Below, piece by piece: positions 38,749 to 47,496 of a DNA stretch of 64,000 bases. The notes beneath the pieces are model-generated. The model was not told where the DNA came from. It saw only the letters and a list, made by a program, of their open reading frames with translations, and made no database searches. The number at the start of each line of letters is the position of its first letter. Position 1 is the stretch's first letter. Both the position numbers and the translations under genes were made by a program. Source of the stretch: Pycnococcus provasolii (Eukaryota; Chlorophyta; Pseudoscourfieldiophyceae; Pseudoscourfieldiales; Pycnococcaceae); assembly GCA_938743325.2 (NCBI GenBank), contig OW568874.1, positions 62,001-126,000 on the forward strand, written 5' to 3'.

Positions 38749-39271
38749 CTTCTTGGTTTGATGAGGAAGAGTGATGAAGAGTGATGGGGACTTGCGTTTG
38801 ACGAGTTCTCCCTCCCTCCGAGGCTCCCCCTTGCACCGGACGCTTTGAACGGGACGGGACGCACCTGGTACAGTAGTACTTACTGCCTGGTAGTACTCCT
38901 TCTAATAAACCTTTACAAGTCACGTCTTTCACGCCTCTTCTCTATACGCCTCTCTTGGCCTCTCTTTTTTTGGCCTCTCTTGTTGGCCTCTCTCTCTGAC
39001 TGGTCACTGGGTTCTCGGCTTCTCGCCTCGCTGCCTCGTTTGGTTGCAGTTGGTTGGGTTCAGACTTTCAGTTGGTTGGTTGCGACTTGCTACGGTACTG
39101 TAGCATCGGGATCGCTCCTCGTCGTGCACGGCATGCACGCCCCTTGCACTACGATGCAAGGTGATGCGCATTGACGGAACCACTCGCCCATATTATTGCC
39201 TTTACGCTCATCGCTCATCATCATTGATTTGTTTTGTATGTTTATATCCTGTGAATTTCGCTTACATTGTT
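38749..39271. other. Intergenic region upstream of 5S rRNA
   Basis: About 520 bp with CCTCTCTTGG-type simple repeats (38930-39000) and GGTTGG repeats (39040-39090). No coding frame is convincing. Confidence 0.5.
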
Positions 39272-39391
39272 ATCGCACGTTCATACCTTCTTGAATCCGC
39301 CCGATCCCATCAGCACTCGGAAGCTAAGCAAGAATGGGCCGGATTAGTACTTGCTTGAGGAATCAGCATGGAACTCCCGGTGACGTGCGGT
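39272..39391 (+). rRNA. 5S ribosomal RNA
   Basis: A 120-nt unit. The ends pair as an 8-bp helix (ATCGCACG at 39272 with CGTGCGGT ending 39391), followed by a T run (39391-39395) that fits a Pol III terminator. Internal landmarks match plant-type 5S: TTCATACC, CCGATCCCATCAGCACTC, GAAGCTAAGC (A box), GGGCCGGATTAGTAC (intermediate element), ATCAGCATGGAACTCCCGG (C box and helix). It appears as a single gene between protein genes; no second copy is seen nearby. Confidence 0.92.
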
Positions 39392-39845
39392 TTTTCTTTT
39401 TGCTTCACTCTTTTTTTTTGCTCCACGGATCGAATCTTGGGAAAAGAACTTGCACAACTACTGTAAAGGTACGGTAAATAGGCACATTCTTGACATTCAG
39501 GCCTTGCTGAAGATGATGGCACTATTCCTACCACCGTAAACAGGCGCAGCAAAACGGCAAAAGGGCAAAAGTACCACTACAACTGCGCCCAGGAGTGGTG
39601 CGGTGAACGCAAGGGAGCAAGCTTTCGTGAGCAACCGGGAGGGCAAACCAAGTGCCAACCGGGAGGGCGGAGGGTTAGGGCTAGGGTTAGGGTTAGGGTT
39701 AGGGTTAGCTGATTAGCTTCCCCGGCCCCTCAGAGGACTCAGGTTCGGACGGCCCAGCCGTACCACACCCGCCGCGCGCCGCCACTCTGCCCCGCCCCCT
39801 TTTTCCCGGTGAACTTTCGCACAAAAACAACAAAAGAAAGCAATC
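39392..39845. other. Intergenic region between 5S rRNA and SNU13
   Basis: About 450 bp. It contains a telomere-like array (39673-39709) and GGGAGGGC direct repeats (39638, 39663). No gene is seen. Confidence 0.5.
39673..39709 (+). promoter_or_regulatory. Telomere-like (TTAGGG)n array upstream of SNU13
   Basis: About five TTAGGG units (one variant, GGGCTAGGG) end 137 bp before the SNU13 ATG. This is the same kind of motif as those upstream of other genes here; a promoter role is inferred. Confidence 0.5.
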
Positions 39846-40226
39846 ATGGCTGACACGAACCCGAAGGCGTACCCGCTCGCCGACTCTTCGCTGACGGTGA
39901 CGATCCTGGACGTCGTCGCGTCCGCGTGCTCGTACAAGCAGCTGAAGAAAGGCGCGAACGAAGCCACCAAAACGCTCAACCGCGGAATCTCCGAGTTCGT
40001 CGTCATGGCGGCGGATGCCGAACCTCTCGAAATCCTCCTCCACCTCCCTCTGCTCGCGGAAGATAAGAACGTGCCGTACGTCTTCGTGCCGTCCAAGCAG
40101 GCACTCGGACGCGCGTGTGGCGTCTCGCGACCTGTCATCGCAGCTTCCGTCACCACAAACGAAGGCTCGCAGCTGAAAACGCAAATACAGGGACTCAAGG
40201 ACTCCATTGAAAAGCTGCTCATTTAA
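39846..40226 (+). CDS. SNU13: SNU13 / 15.5K (NHP2L1) L7Ae-family RNA-binding protein
   Basis: 126 residues, the normal length. The core is [51 protein letters not shown] and [14 protein letters not shown], which identifies SNU13 rather than RPL30 or NHP2. It binds the kink-turn of U4 snRNA and of box C/D snoRNAs, nucleating the tri-snRNP and snoRNPs. No intron. Confidence 0.97.
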   Translation: MADTNPKAYPLADSSLTVTILDVVASACSYKQLKKGANEATKTLNRGISEFVVMAADAEPLEILLHLPLLAEDKNVPYVFVPSKQALGRACGVSRPVIAASVTTNEGSQLKTQIQGLKDSIEKLLI

Positions 40227-40529
40227 AATAAAGAATAGGCAGTGGCCGCCGTGTGTTGGTGCTGTGTCCAAGCGCTGGCGTGTGGCAAGGGGTGAGAGGG
40301 AGCACGCCAAACTATCATTCCACAACAAGAAGTGTGTGCGCCATTCCGTGATCCTAGATGTGTATCAAGGACGGAAAAAGTCCAAATACTTTTACGTTTC
40401 ACATAGAATTTACAAGTTGTTCGGCGGGCGGTCTGGGTCTGCACAACACGTCCATCACGCGTGCGTGCGTGCGTGCGTGCGTGCGTTGTTTCCACCGTCC
40501 GAAAGTCCGCACACGAGCGTTCGTGAGTC

Positions 40530-41033
40530 CTACAGCTCACGAAGCAGCGCGTCCACCTCGGCGATTTCTTCGTCCCACTCAGATTTCACGCGAAATGCGC
40601 CCATTTCAACGAGCTCGGCATCGCGCGTGCGACGGCGTTCCGCCCGTTCGTCCGCAAGGCGCTTTCTGCGTTCCGACTCCGCAGCAGCCGCCGCACGTCG
40701 ACGGTCTTCCTCCTCCAACTTCCTCTTCGTCACGAGCGCCTTGGCTTCAAACTCTGCTTTTTGTTTTTCTCTCTTCGCCATTTCCGCCGCATATTCTCTC
40801 TCCGCCTGCAATAGCATTTCCTGCCTCGCTTCCTCGACGGACGGTCCACCACCACCACCACCACGACCACCACCACCACCACCACGACCCTTACTACTAC
40901 CACCACGTGCACCCCCACGGCGACCAGCACCACCCCCACGGCCCTGAGCACCACCACGTGCACCACTACCACCACCACCACCAGCAGCAGCAGCAGCAGC
41001 CACGAGCACGCGACAACGCATCATTGGGACCAT
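40530..41033 (-). CDS. RGG-rich, coiled-coil protein of unknown function
   Basis: 167 residues. The N-terminal 65 residues are Gly/Arg-rich (RGGG, GRGGGG), a type of segment that binds RNA. From residue 66 a long charged helix follows (EEARQEMLLQAEREYAAEMAKREKQKAEFEAKALVTKRKLEEEDRRR), ending WDEEIAEVDALLREL. I do not recognise the family. A (CCCTAA)3 motif lies about 80 bp upstream (41114-41134), supporting a real promoter. The GT microsatellite (GTGC)n at 40459-40486 lies in the 3' flank. Confidence 0.65.
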   Translation of the reverse strand: MVPMMRCRVLVAAAAAAGGGGGSGARGGAQGRGGGAGRRGGARGGSSKGRGGGGGGRGGGGGGPSVEEARQEMLLQAEREYAAEMAKREKQKAEFEAKALVTKRKLEEEDRRRAAAAAESERRKRLADERAERRRTRDAELVEMGAFRVKSEWDEEIAEVDALLREL

Positions 41034-41113
41034 CCAGCGAGCGATCGTCGAAAAGTCAAAACGTCACAGGAGGAGGGACAGGGACGGGTGATTTCAGGGG
41101 GGCCACAAACGCG

Positions 41114-41134
41114 TAACCCTAACCCTAACCCTAA
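41114..41134. promoter_or_regulatory. Telo-box-like (CCCTAA)3 motif
   Basis: Three CCCTAA copies lie 81 bp upstream of the minus-strand gene that starts at 41033. The + strand gene at 41357 is 220 bp away on the other side. Confidence 0.5.
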
Positions 41135-41356
41135 TGCCCCAGAATTTCCTATGATGATGATATTCGGGGTTTGACGTGGTACGGGAAACTTCACCTGGAG
41201 GAACCTTCTGCTCACTTTATGCTTATGCCGACGCATCCATCAGCTTTAAAGTTTAACTTAACGGCCGCGCACGCATACCCTTAGGCGGGCACGCATAGGC
41301 AGCGCCTCGCCTCCGTTCGAAGGATCCGGAACCCGCATTATTCATTCTTCAGATAG

Positions 41357-42859
41357 ATGCCTCCTCCGACGATCCTGCTCCCACGCGCGCTCTCCGACCA
41401 CATTGTTCTCGGTCGCACTGATGGTGATGATGTCTCATCAGCGACATCATCATCACAGCAGGAGCATCATCATGAAGAAGAAGCCGCCGCCGGTTCATCA
41501 GAGATCATTTGCATACATCTTCTTGATAACCAACGTCTTCCGGATGAAGAAGATCAACAACAATCTCCCGAAAGCCGTCGTCGACGATCCATGAAAGATG
41601 TCGTCTCATTCGTCATCAACGCGAACCGATTCGTGCCGAGTAGGGATGATGGAGACCGTGTCGTGTACTCGCGCACATTGTCCAGCATGCCGAACATCCC
41701 GCAAGCAATGAACGACATCGACGTGTCATTCATCGAGAAGGGACTCAAGCTAGGGGGCGCGCTACCTGATGGTGCACGCGTGTCCGCAATTGACATCAAG
41801 CCTCTGTCACTCAACGGATTCCTGTCAGACGTAGGGCGGTGCCACATCACGTACGAGGGTGTCGTCGACAACGACGAAGATGGCACGACGCCTACTCCTC
41901 CTGCACGCCTCGTCATCAAGCTAGCAGGTGCGCAAAGTGAGGCGGGCGAGGAAATTGCACGCGAAAACAATCTCTACCACATGGAGGCTGAATTTTTTCG
42001 CAAATTCGCTGAGTATGCGTCAGTGGGTACGCCGCACTGCTACGCTGCTTTCGAGGACTCCAAATTCGGAAACGTGGTTCTTCTACTCGAGGATTTGCAA
42101 GACCGCGATGGGCTTTACTTTGTTAACCAGCTGGAGGGCATTCGACGCAAGGAGATGATGGACATGGCCGTGTCTCTCTCCGCTCTTCACGCGCAGCACT
42201 GGAGTTGGGAAGGGGCTGCTGGCTTGCCCGCGTGGCTTCCGCACTGCACGGACATTACGGTTCGCAACCCGTGCAACCCTGCCCACATGGAGAAGTACCT
42301 TTCTTCAGCGTTCGTGGACGAAGCGCACTGCGCCTCGCGTGGAGTTGGTGGAGAAGTGCGCAAGGCGTGCCTGCAAATCACCGAGAGAGCCGACGAAATA
42401 CGCGAGGCCATGAAACGCGGGGCACTCACGCTTTGCCATAACGACGCACGTTCGGACAACGTGTTTTTTGGCGATCGTTCTGGGGCGCCTGGTGGTGTCG
42501 TCTTGCTTGACTGGCAGATCATGAGCACTGGTGTTGGTGCCGCTGATTTAGCGTTCGTGGCCTCGAATAGCGTGACAGACGAGCCTCCGAGTGAGGCGCG
42601 TGACAAGGCATACGTGAAGGCGTACTGGGAGTCTCTCACGTCTCGCGGCGTCGATCCAGATCGTTACTCCTTCGACGCGTGCTGGCACGACTACCTGCTT
42701 GGCATCGCGTGGACCTACGCGTGTTTGACCGTGTTTATTGAGTTTGGAGAAGCGGAGCAGATGCTTGAGGATCCGCTTTGTCGCGCGATGCACGACCGTT
42801 CAATGCTCGCCGTCGAGGGTCTTCGTGTTCACGAGCTGGAGACGTTCGAGCGGCACTAG
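41357..42859 (+). CDS. APH/EcKL-like small-molecule kinase
   Basis: 500 residues. The C-terminal two thirds have a phosphotransferase fold: LVIKLAGAQ (ATP Lys), a helix with FRKFAEYASVGTPHCYAA, VVLLLEDLQDRDG (hinge), the catalytic loop LCHNDARSDNVFF (HxDxxxxN) and the metal-binding LLDWQ. The spacing matches the ecdysteroid-kinase-like/DUF1679 group, which phosphorylates small alcohols. About 90 N-terminal residues are Gln/His/Glu-rich and probably disordered. Substrate unknown. Confidence 0.85.
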   Translation: MPPPTILLPRALSDHIVLGRTDGDDVSSATSSSQQEHHHEEEAAAGSSEIICIHLLDNQRLPDEEDQQQSPESRRRRSMKDVVSFVINANRFVPSRDDGDRVVYSRTLSSMPNIPQAMNDIDVSFIEKGLKLGGALPDGARVSAIDIKPLSLNGFLSDVGRCHITYEGVVDNDEDGTTPTPPARLVIKLAGAQSEAGEEIARENNLYHMEAEFFRKFAEYASVGTPHCYAAFEDSKFGNVVLLLEDLQDRDGLYFVNQLEGIRRKEMMDMAVSLSALHAQHWSWEGAAGLPAWLPHCTDITVRNPCNPAHMEKYLSSAFVDEAHCASRGVGGEVRKACLQITERADEIREAMKRGALTLCHNDARSDNVFFGDRSGAPGGVVLLDWQIMSTGVGAADLAFVASNSVTDEPPSEARDKAYVKAYWESLTSRGVDPDRYSFDACWHDYLLGIAWTYACLTVFIEFGEAEQMLEDPLCRAMHDRSMLAVEGLRVHELETFERH

Positions 42860-43171
42860 TTGTTTCGTGTTTACCTTACTACTACTGTACTACACGTACG
42901 TACTAGGAAATTAGTTGCACCACATTTAGCAGTCATTTACACATCTACTACTGAGTGTATCCCAATCAAGACTCATAAAAAAAATTTAAAAAATAAAAGC
43001 TTTGCTTGGCTTGCGATTCCAAGAAAAGTCGAATGCGATGCATGTTTGAGCCAAATTTCAAAAATGCCGCGCACGCTTGCTTTGCATGCCTCTTCACCGT
43101 TGCGTTGTCGTGCGTGCGTCCACCGTGAGGTTGTTGTGAGACAAGTTATTCCGAAGTGCCGCGCACCCTTT
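42860..43171. other. Intergenic region, 3' flank duplicated from the paralogue
   Basis: About 310 bp. From about 43005 to 43170 the sequence matches 45190-45340 (the end and 3' flank of the second ARM gene) in long stretches, e.g. CCGCGCACGCTTG and TTGTCGTGCGTGCGTC. It is therefore a decayed copy of the terminal repeat region, showing that the two genes arose by tandem duplication. Confidence 0.65.
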
Positions 43172-44662
43172 TCATGCATGCCAGCGCTCGTGAGCACGCA
43201 CCGCCGCCAATAACACGAGATCTATGCCGTCCGCCTCAACGATACGTGTTTTGTTCGCCGCGTGATTGACACACATTCTTTGAAGTGCCCCGCACGCCTG
43301 CTTCTGCACGCTCGCGTTCGTCTTGTGAGCACGCATCGCCGACAACACGACATCCACGCCTCCCGCCTCGCCAATGCGTGATTTGTTCGCCGCGTGATTG
43401 GCAGCGAAGCAACAAAGTGCCGCGCACGCCTTCTCCTGTACGCCCGAGCTCGTGTCGTGAGCACGCATCGCCGACAACACGAGAGTCACGCCGCCCGCCT
43501 CGCCGATGCGCGTTTGGTTCGCCGCATGATTGGTAGAGAAGCAACAAAGTGCCCCGCACGCTTGCTCTTGCACGCCCGCGCTCGTGTCGTGAGCACACAT
43601 CCCCCGCAACACAGCATCCACGCCGCCCGCCTCGCAAATGCGTGTTTGGTTCGCCGCGTGATTGGCAGACAAGCAACAAAGTGCCGCGCACGCTTGCTCC
43701 TGCACGCCCGAGGTCGTGTCGTGAGCACGCATTGCCCACAACACGACATCCACGCCGCCCACCTCGCCGATGCGTGATTTGTTCGCCGCATGATTTGCAG
43801 CGAAGCAACAAAGTGCCGCGCACGCCTTCTCCAGTACACCCGTGCTCGTGCCATGAGTACGCATCGCCGCCAACACAGCATCCACGCCGCCCGCCTCGCC
43901 GATGCGTGTTTGGTTCGCTGCGAGATTGACACACAAGCTCCGAAGTGCCCCGCACGCGTGCTCCTGTACGGTCGCGTTCGTCTTGTGAGTACGCATCGCC
44001 GCCAACACCAGAGCCACACCTCCCGACTCGATGACAAGCGTTTGGTTCTCCGCGTGAAACTCACACAAGCTCTCAAGTGCTCCACACCCTTGCTCCTGCA
44101 CGCCCGCGCTCGTGTCGTGAGCACGCATTGCCCGTAACACGAGAGTCACGCCGCCCGCCCCACCAATGCTGGTTTGATTCGCCGCGTGATTGGCAGACAA
44201 GCAACAAAGTGCTCCACACGCCTGCTCCTGCACGCCCATGTTCGTGTCGTGAGCACACATCGCCGACAACACGAGATTCACACCGCCCGCCTCGCCAATG
44301 CGGGTTTGATTCGCCGCATGATTGGCAGCCAAGCTCCGAAGTGCCGCGCACGCCTTCACCTGTACGCCCCCATTGCTCGTGTCGTGAGCACGCATCGCTG
44401 TCAACACAGCATCCACGCCGCCCGCCTCGCCAATGCGCGTTTGGTTCGCCGCGTGATTCGTAGACAAGCAACAAAGTGCTCCACACGCCTGCTCCTGTAC
44501 GGTCGCGCTCCTCTGATAAGCACGCATCGCCGCCAACACCAGACCCACGCCTCCCGCCTCGCCGATGCGCGTTTGGTTCTCCGCGTGATTGGCGGACAAG
44601 CACCGAAGTGCTCCACACGCCTGCTCCTCCATGTCCGCGGTCGTATTATAATCAGCACACAT
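43172..44662 (-). CDS. Armadillo-repeat array protein (11 repeats)
   Basis: 496 residues made almost entirely of 11 near-identical 44-residue repeats, consensus GVQEQACGALCCLSANHAAN followed by QTRIGEAGGVDAVLTAMRAH. Each repeat is 132 bp in DNA (e.g. the TTCGCC anchor at 43386 and 43518). This is an Armadillo-type alpha-solenoid for protein binding. There is no TIR, SAM or enzyme domain; the start MCADYNTTADMEEQACG enters the first repeat directly, so an upstream exon is possible. It belongs with its neighbour at 45275-46426 and, more distantly, with the ARM part of the TIR protein. The very high similarity between repeats implies recent expansion or gene conversion. Confidence 0.85.
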   Translation of the reverse strand: MCADYNTTADMEEQACGALRCLSANHAENQTRIGEAGGVGLVLAAMRAYQRSATVQEQACGALCCLSTNHAANQTRIGEAGGVDAVLTAMRAHDTSNGGVQVKACAALRSLAANHAANQTRIGEAGGVNLVLSAMCAHDTNMGVQEQACGALCCLSANHAANQTSIGGAGGVTLVLRAMRAHDTSAGVQEQGCGALESLCEFHAENQTLVIESGGVALVLAAMRTHKTNATVQEHACGALRSLCVNLAANQTRIGEAGGVDAVLAAMRTHGTSTGVLEKACAALCCFAANHAANKSRIGEVGGVDVVLWAMRAHDTTSGVQEQACAALCCLSANHAANQTRICEAGGVDAVLRGMCAHDTSAGVQEQACGALCCFSTNHAANQTRIGEAGGVTLVLSAMRAHDTSSGVQEKACAALCCFAANHAANKSRIGEAGGVDVVLSAMRAHKTNASVQKQACGALQRMCVNHAANKTRIVEADGIDLVLLAAVRAHERWHA

Positions 44663-45274
44663 CGCCGTCGCTGCAGCAGTCGTGCGTCGCGCGGGTGTCC
44701 AACCTGCTGTGAGATGGTCACTGCAGGGTCCCGCACGGCGACGGCGATGTGGCGTACACTGGTCACCTGGAGTGAGTGTCGTCCGCGTCTTCAGGGGAAA
44801 GAGGGAAGCTACATGGCCTCACATCAGGTTGTATGCTGCCGATGTACGGTTGTACCGTGATGACACAGAATCCCGGCAAATATTCGGCAAATCATTTTTA
44901 TCAGAATTTGGTTGGGAGTGATTAGGGGACAGATCGGGAGGATTCCTGCCCCGTCAGTCATAGCACAGTCCTCCCCTCCCTTTTTCCCCCTACTTCCAAG
45001 TTGCCGTTGTAGGTTGTGGTAGGTAGGTTGTTGTACTGTCACTCCGCCATCGCCATCACCGCTGACCGCTCCCTAATAGTATAGTAGAGTCTGTCAACAC
45101 ATCTGTCCTTATCTTTCAACTATCATTTAACATTCATAACATTCAACATGTCAAGATTCTTTCATACTACCTTCCCCACCAGCGACACTGCCTGCCTGGC
45201 TTGCGAGTCGCGATGCGTGTATGCAAAAAAATAAATCAAAAAAAAGCTGCGCACGCTTGTTTTGCGTGCCTTCT
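44663..45274. other. Intergenic region between the tandem ARM genes
   Basis: About 610 bp. Only short frames are present. The right part (about 45150-45274) matches the flank of the other ARM gene. An A-rich stretch at 45222-45246 may hold the polyadenylation region of the gene to the right. Confidence 0.5.
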
Positions 45275-46426
45275 TCACCGTTGCATTGTCGTGCGTGCGT
45301 CAACCGGGGGATTGCTGTGAGACAAGTTCCGAAGTGCCGCGCGCCCCGTCTCTTGCACGCCCGCGCTCGTCTCGTGAACATGCATCGCCAATAACACGAG
45401 ATCTATGCCGCCAGCCTCAACGATACGTGTTTTGTTCGCCGCGTGATTGACACACATTCTTTGAAGTGCCCCGCACGCCTGCCTCTGCACGCCCGCATTC
45501 ATTTTGTGAGCACGCATCGCCGACAACACGACATCCACGCCTCCCGCCTCGCCGATGCGTGATTTGTTCGCCGCGTGATTGGCAGAGAAGCAACAAAGTG
45601 ACGCGCACGCCTTCTCCTGTACGCCCGAGCTCGTGTCGTGAGCACGCATCGCCGTCAACACGACATCCACCCCGCCCGCCTCGCCGATGCGTGTTTGATT
45701 CGCCGCATGATTGGTAGAGAAGCAACAAAGTGCTCCACACGCCTCCTCCTGCACGCCTGTGCTCGTGTCGTGAGCACGCATTGCCGACAACACAGCATCC
45801 ACGCCTCCCGCCTCGCAAATGCGGGTTTGATTTGCCGCGTGATTGGCAGAGAAGCAACAAAGTGCCGCGCACGCTTGCTCCTGCACGCCCGCGCTCGCGT
45901 CGTGAGCACGCATTGCCCACAACACGAGAGTCACGCCGCCCACCTCGCCGATGCGTGATTTATTCTCCGCATGTCTGGCAGAAAAGCAACAAAGTGCCGC
46001 GCACGCCTTCTCCAGTACACCCGTGCTCGTCTTGTGAGTACGCATCGCCGCCAACACCAGACCCACGCCTCCCGCCTCGGCGATGCGTGTTTGGTTCTCC
46101 GCGTGATTGGCAGACAAGCTCCGAAGTGCTCCACACGCGTGCTCCTGTACGGTCGCGTTCGTCCTGTTTGTTTGCATCGCCGCCAACACCAGAGTCACGC
46201 CGCCCGCCTCGCCGATGCGTGATTTGTTCTCCGCGTGATTGATAGCCAAGCTCCGAAGTGCATCAGATGCGAAGCAGGGAACGGTCACATTGGATACGAG
46301 TCCTACTACTTCTTCAACAAATCCAGTAACTTCTGGCGGACTTAAAACAGCGCACCCCGTCTCCTGCCAGTCCTGCGCGCCCGTCATCATAAGTACACAA
46401 GGCACACTGCTGTTGGCCGTCGCCAA
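45275..46426 (-). CDS. Armadillo-repeat array protein (about 8 repeats), tandem paralogue
   Basis: 383 residues. A unique N-terminus of about 50 residues (MATANSSVPCVLMMTGAQDWQETGCAV) is followed by about eight 44-residue ARM repeats like those of the gene at 43172-44662. Neighbouring repeats in the two genes share whole segments (KTSTGVLEKACAALCCF, KTRIVEAGGIDLVLLAM), so they descend from one array. The last repeat (ALRNLSHSNPP) is degenerate and reads like the TIR protein's ARM motif ALRNLS. Probably a protein-binding solenoid; partners unknown. Confidence 0.85.
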   Translation of the reverse strand: MATANSSVPCVLMMTGAQDWQETGCAVLSPPEVTGFVEEVVGLVSNVTVPCFASDALRSLAINHAENKSRIGEAGGVTLVLAAMQTNRTNATVQEHACGALRSLSANHAENQTRIAEAGGVGLVLAAMRTHKTSTGVLEKACAALCCFSARHAENKSRIGEVGGVTLVLWAMRAHDASAGVQEQACAALCCFSANHAANQTRICEAGGVDAVLSAMRAHDTSTGVQEEACGALCCFSTNHAANQTRIGEAGGVDVVLTAMRAHDTSSGVQEKACASLCCFSANHAANKSRIGEAGGVDVVLSAMRAHKMNAGVQRQACGALQRMCVNHAANKTRIVEAGGIDLVLLAMHVHETSAGVQETGRAALRNLSHSNPPVDARTTMQR

Positions 46427-46588
46427 CAGCAGGAGTGATGACCAACAGCAGGAGTTTAGGTAGGTTGTATCTTCTGTTAGTAAAGATGTAATAAAGTGTA
46501 ATTTTTGTAAGATTCCCGGTTGATTTCCTCGACTTAAATTTTCCTCGGAACCGATTTTTTGATTTTATGTGATTTGCTGAGCCTTACA

Positions 46589-46600
46589 CTTAGGGGTTTG
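46589..46600 (+). promoter_or_regulatory. TTAGGGGTTTG motif upstream of the 46713 gene
   Basis: One telo-box-like TTAGGGGTTT lies about 115 bp upstream of the ATG, with a nearby AAAACCCGGGTTTT palindrome (46616-46629). The rest of 46427-46588 shows no gene. Confidence 0.4.
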
Positions 46601-46712
46601 GCCAACCTCAAAAGCAAAACCCGGGTTTTGGGAGTGAGTGGCGACTTACAAAAATCAGTCCTGCTGCCCCATCACTATCAGTCGTCCTGCTTGTTAGTTT
46701 TTCCTCACATCC

Positions 46713-47003
46713 ATGTCTACTGCTACAGTTCCCACCGGCACTTCATCCACGCTTCACGATGACGACCCGCTCACGTTCTGGGAGATGGTGCACGACATCA
46801 TGAAAACGTGGCGCGAGGAAGGGCACGACGAACACCCGAACATGCCAGGGATGCCGCTGCACCCGGAACTCGTGTATCGCGAATCGGGAGAATGGAAAGG
46901 CTGGTCACAGTTCCTAGGCGCGCCGATTAGCGCCGAGAACGACCAGCGTGATGAGGTTGAAAATGTCGCTTTCCTCGAGTGGGAGCAGGAAGTGCGTGAG
47001 TGA
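46713..47003 (+). CDS. Small protein with a W-K-G-W-x-x-F-L-G motif
   Basis: 96 residues, acidic. The segment HPELVYRESGEWKGWSQFLGAP resembles the short 'Y...W.GW.dFLG' unit found singly or in tandem in phage integrase-associated and algal proteins. The N-terminus has an amphipathic helix (FWEMVHDIMKTWREE). Function unknown. The stop is followed by a GT microsatellite. Confidence 0.7.
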   Translation: MSTATVPTGTSSTLHDDDPLTFWEMVHDIMKTWREEGHDEHPNMPGMPLHPELVYRESGEWKGWSQFLGAPISAENDQRDEVENVAFLEWEQEVRE

Positions 47004-47189
47004 GTGATGCGATCGAAGGTGTTGTGTGTGTGTGTGTGGTAAAGTTCTGCCTAAATGGCTAGCTTTTGTTACGTTGCTGTTGCTGTTGCATAACGACGAT
47101 CGTTTTTCTTTCCAGCTGGATGTTTTTTTAAAATAACGACGATGGCTTACTACTGTACACATACACACAAATAAAATTCATCACCACAA

Positions 47190-47455
47190 TCAAACCTCAA
47201 GGCCGCTCGCCGCCACCACCTCCTCGAGCTCCTCGAGCTCCGTTAGCATTGCCTCCACCGCGCTCTCCAGCTCGTCGCGACGCGCCTGCAAATCACTCAG
47301 CAAACCAATGTCATTGCCGGCAGAAGCCATCTCGTCATCAAGCGCCTGCATCGCAACCTCAGCCTCCTCCACCTTTTTGTACGTCTTCTCCATCTTGCTC
47401 TTCGCGCGCATGCCAGCCTTGCGATCGGCATGAGCCTGTGCCTTGCCGGTTTCCT

Positions 47456-47496
<41 letters not shown>

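Noticed and set aside
43236-46242. Long antisense and shifted frames through the ARM arrays (e.g. 43236-43955, 44073-44618, 45417-45920)
   Set aside because: Shadows of the 132-bp repeat; the 43172-44662 and 45275-46426 frames alone give the ARM pattern.
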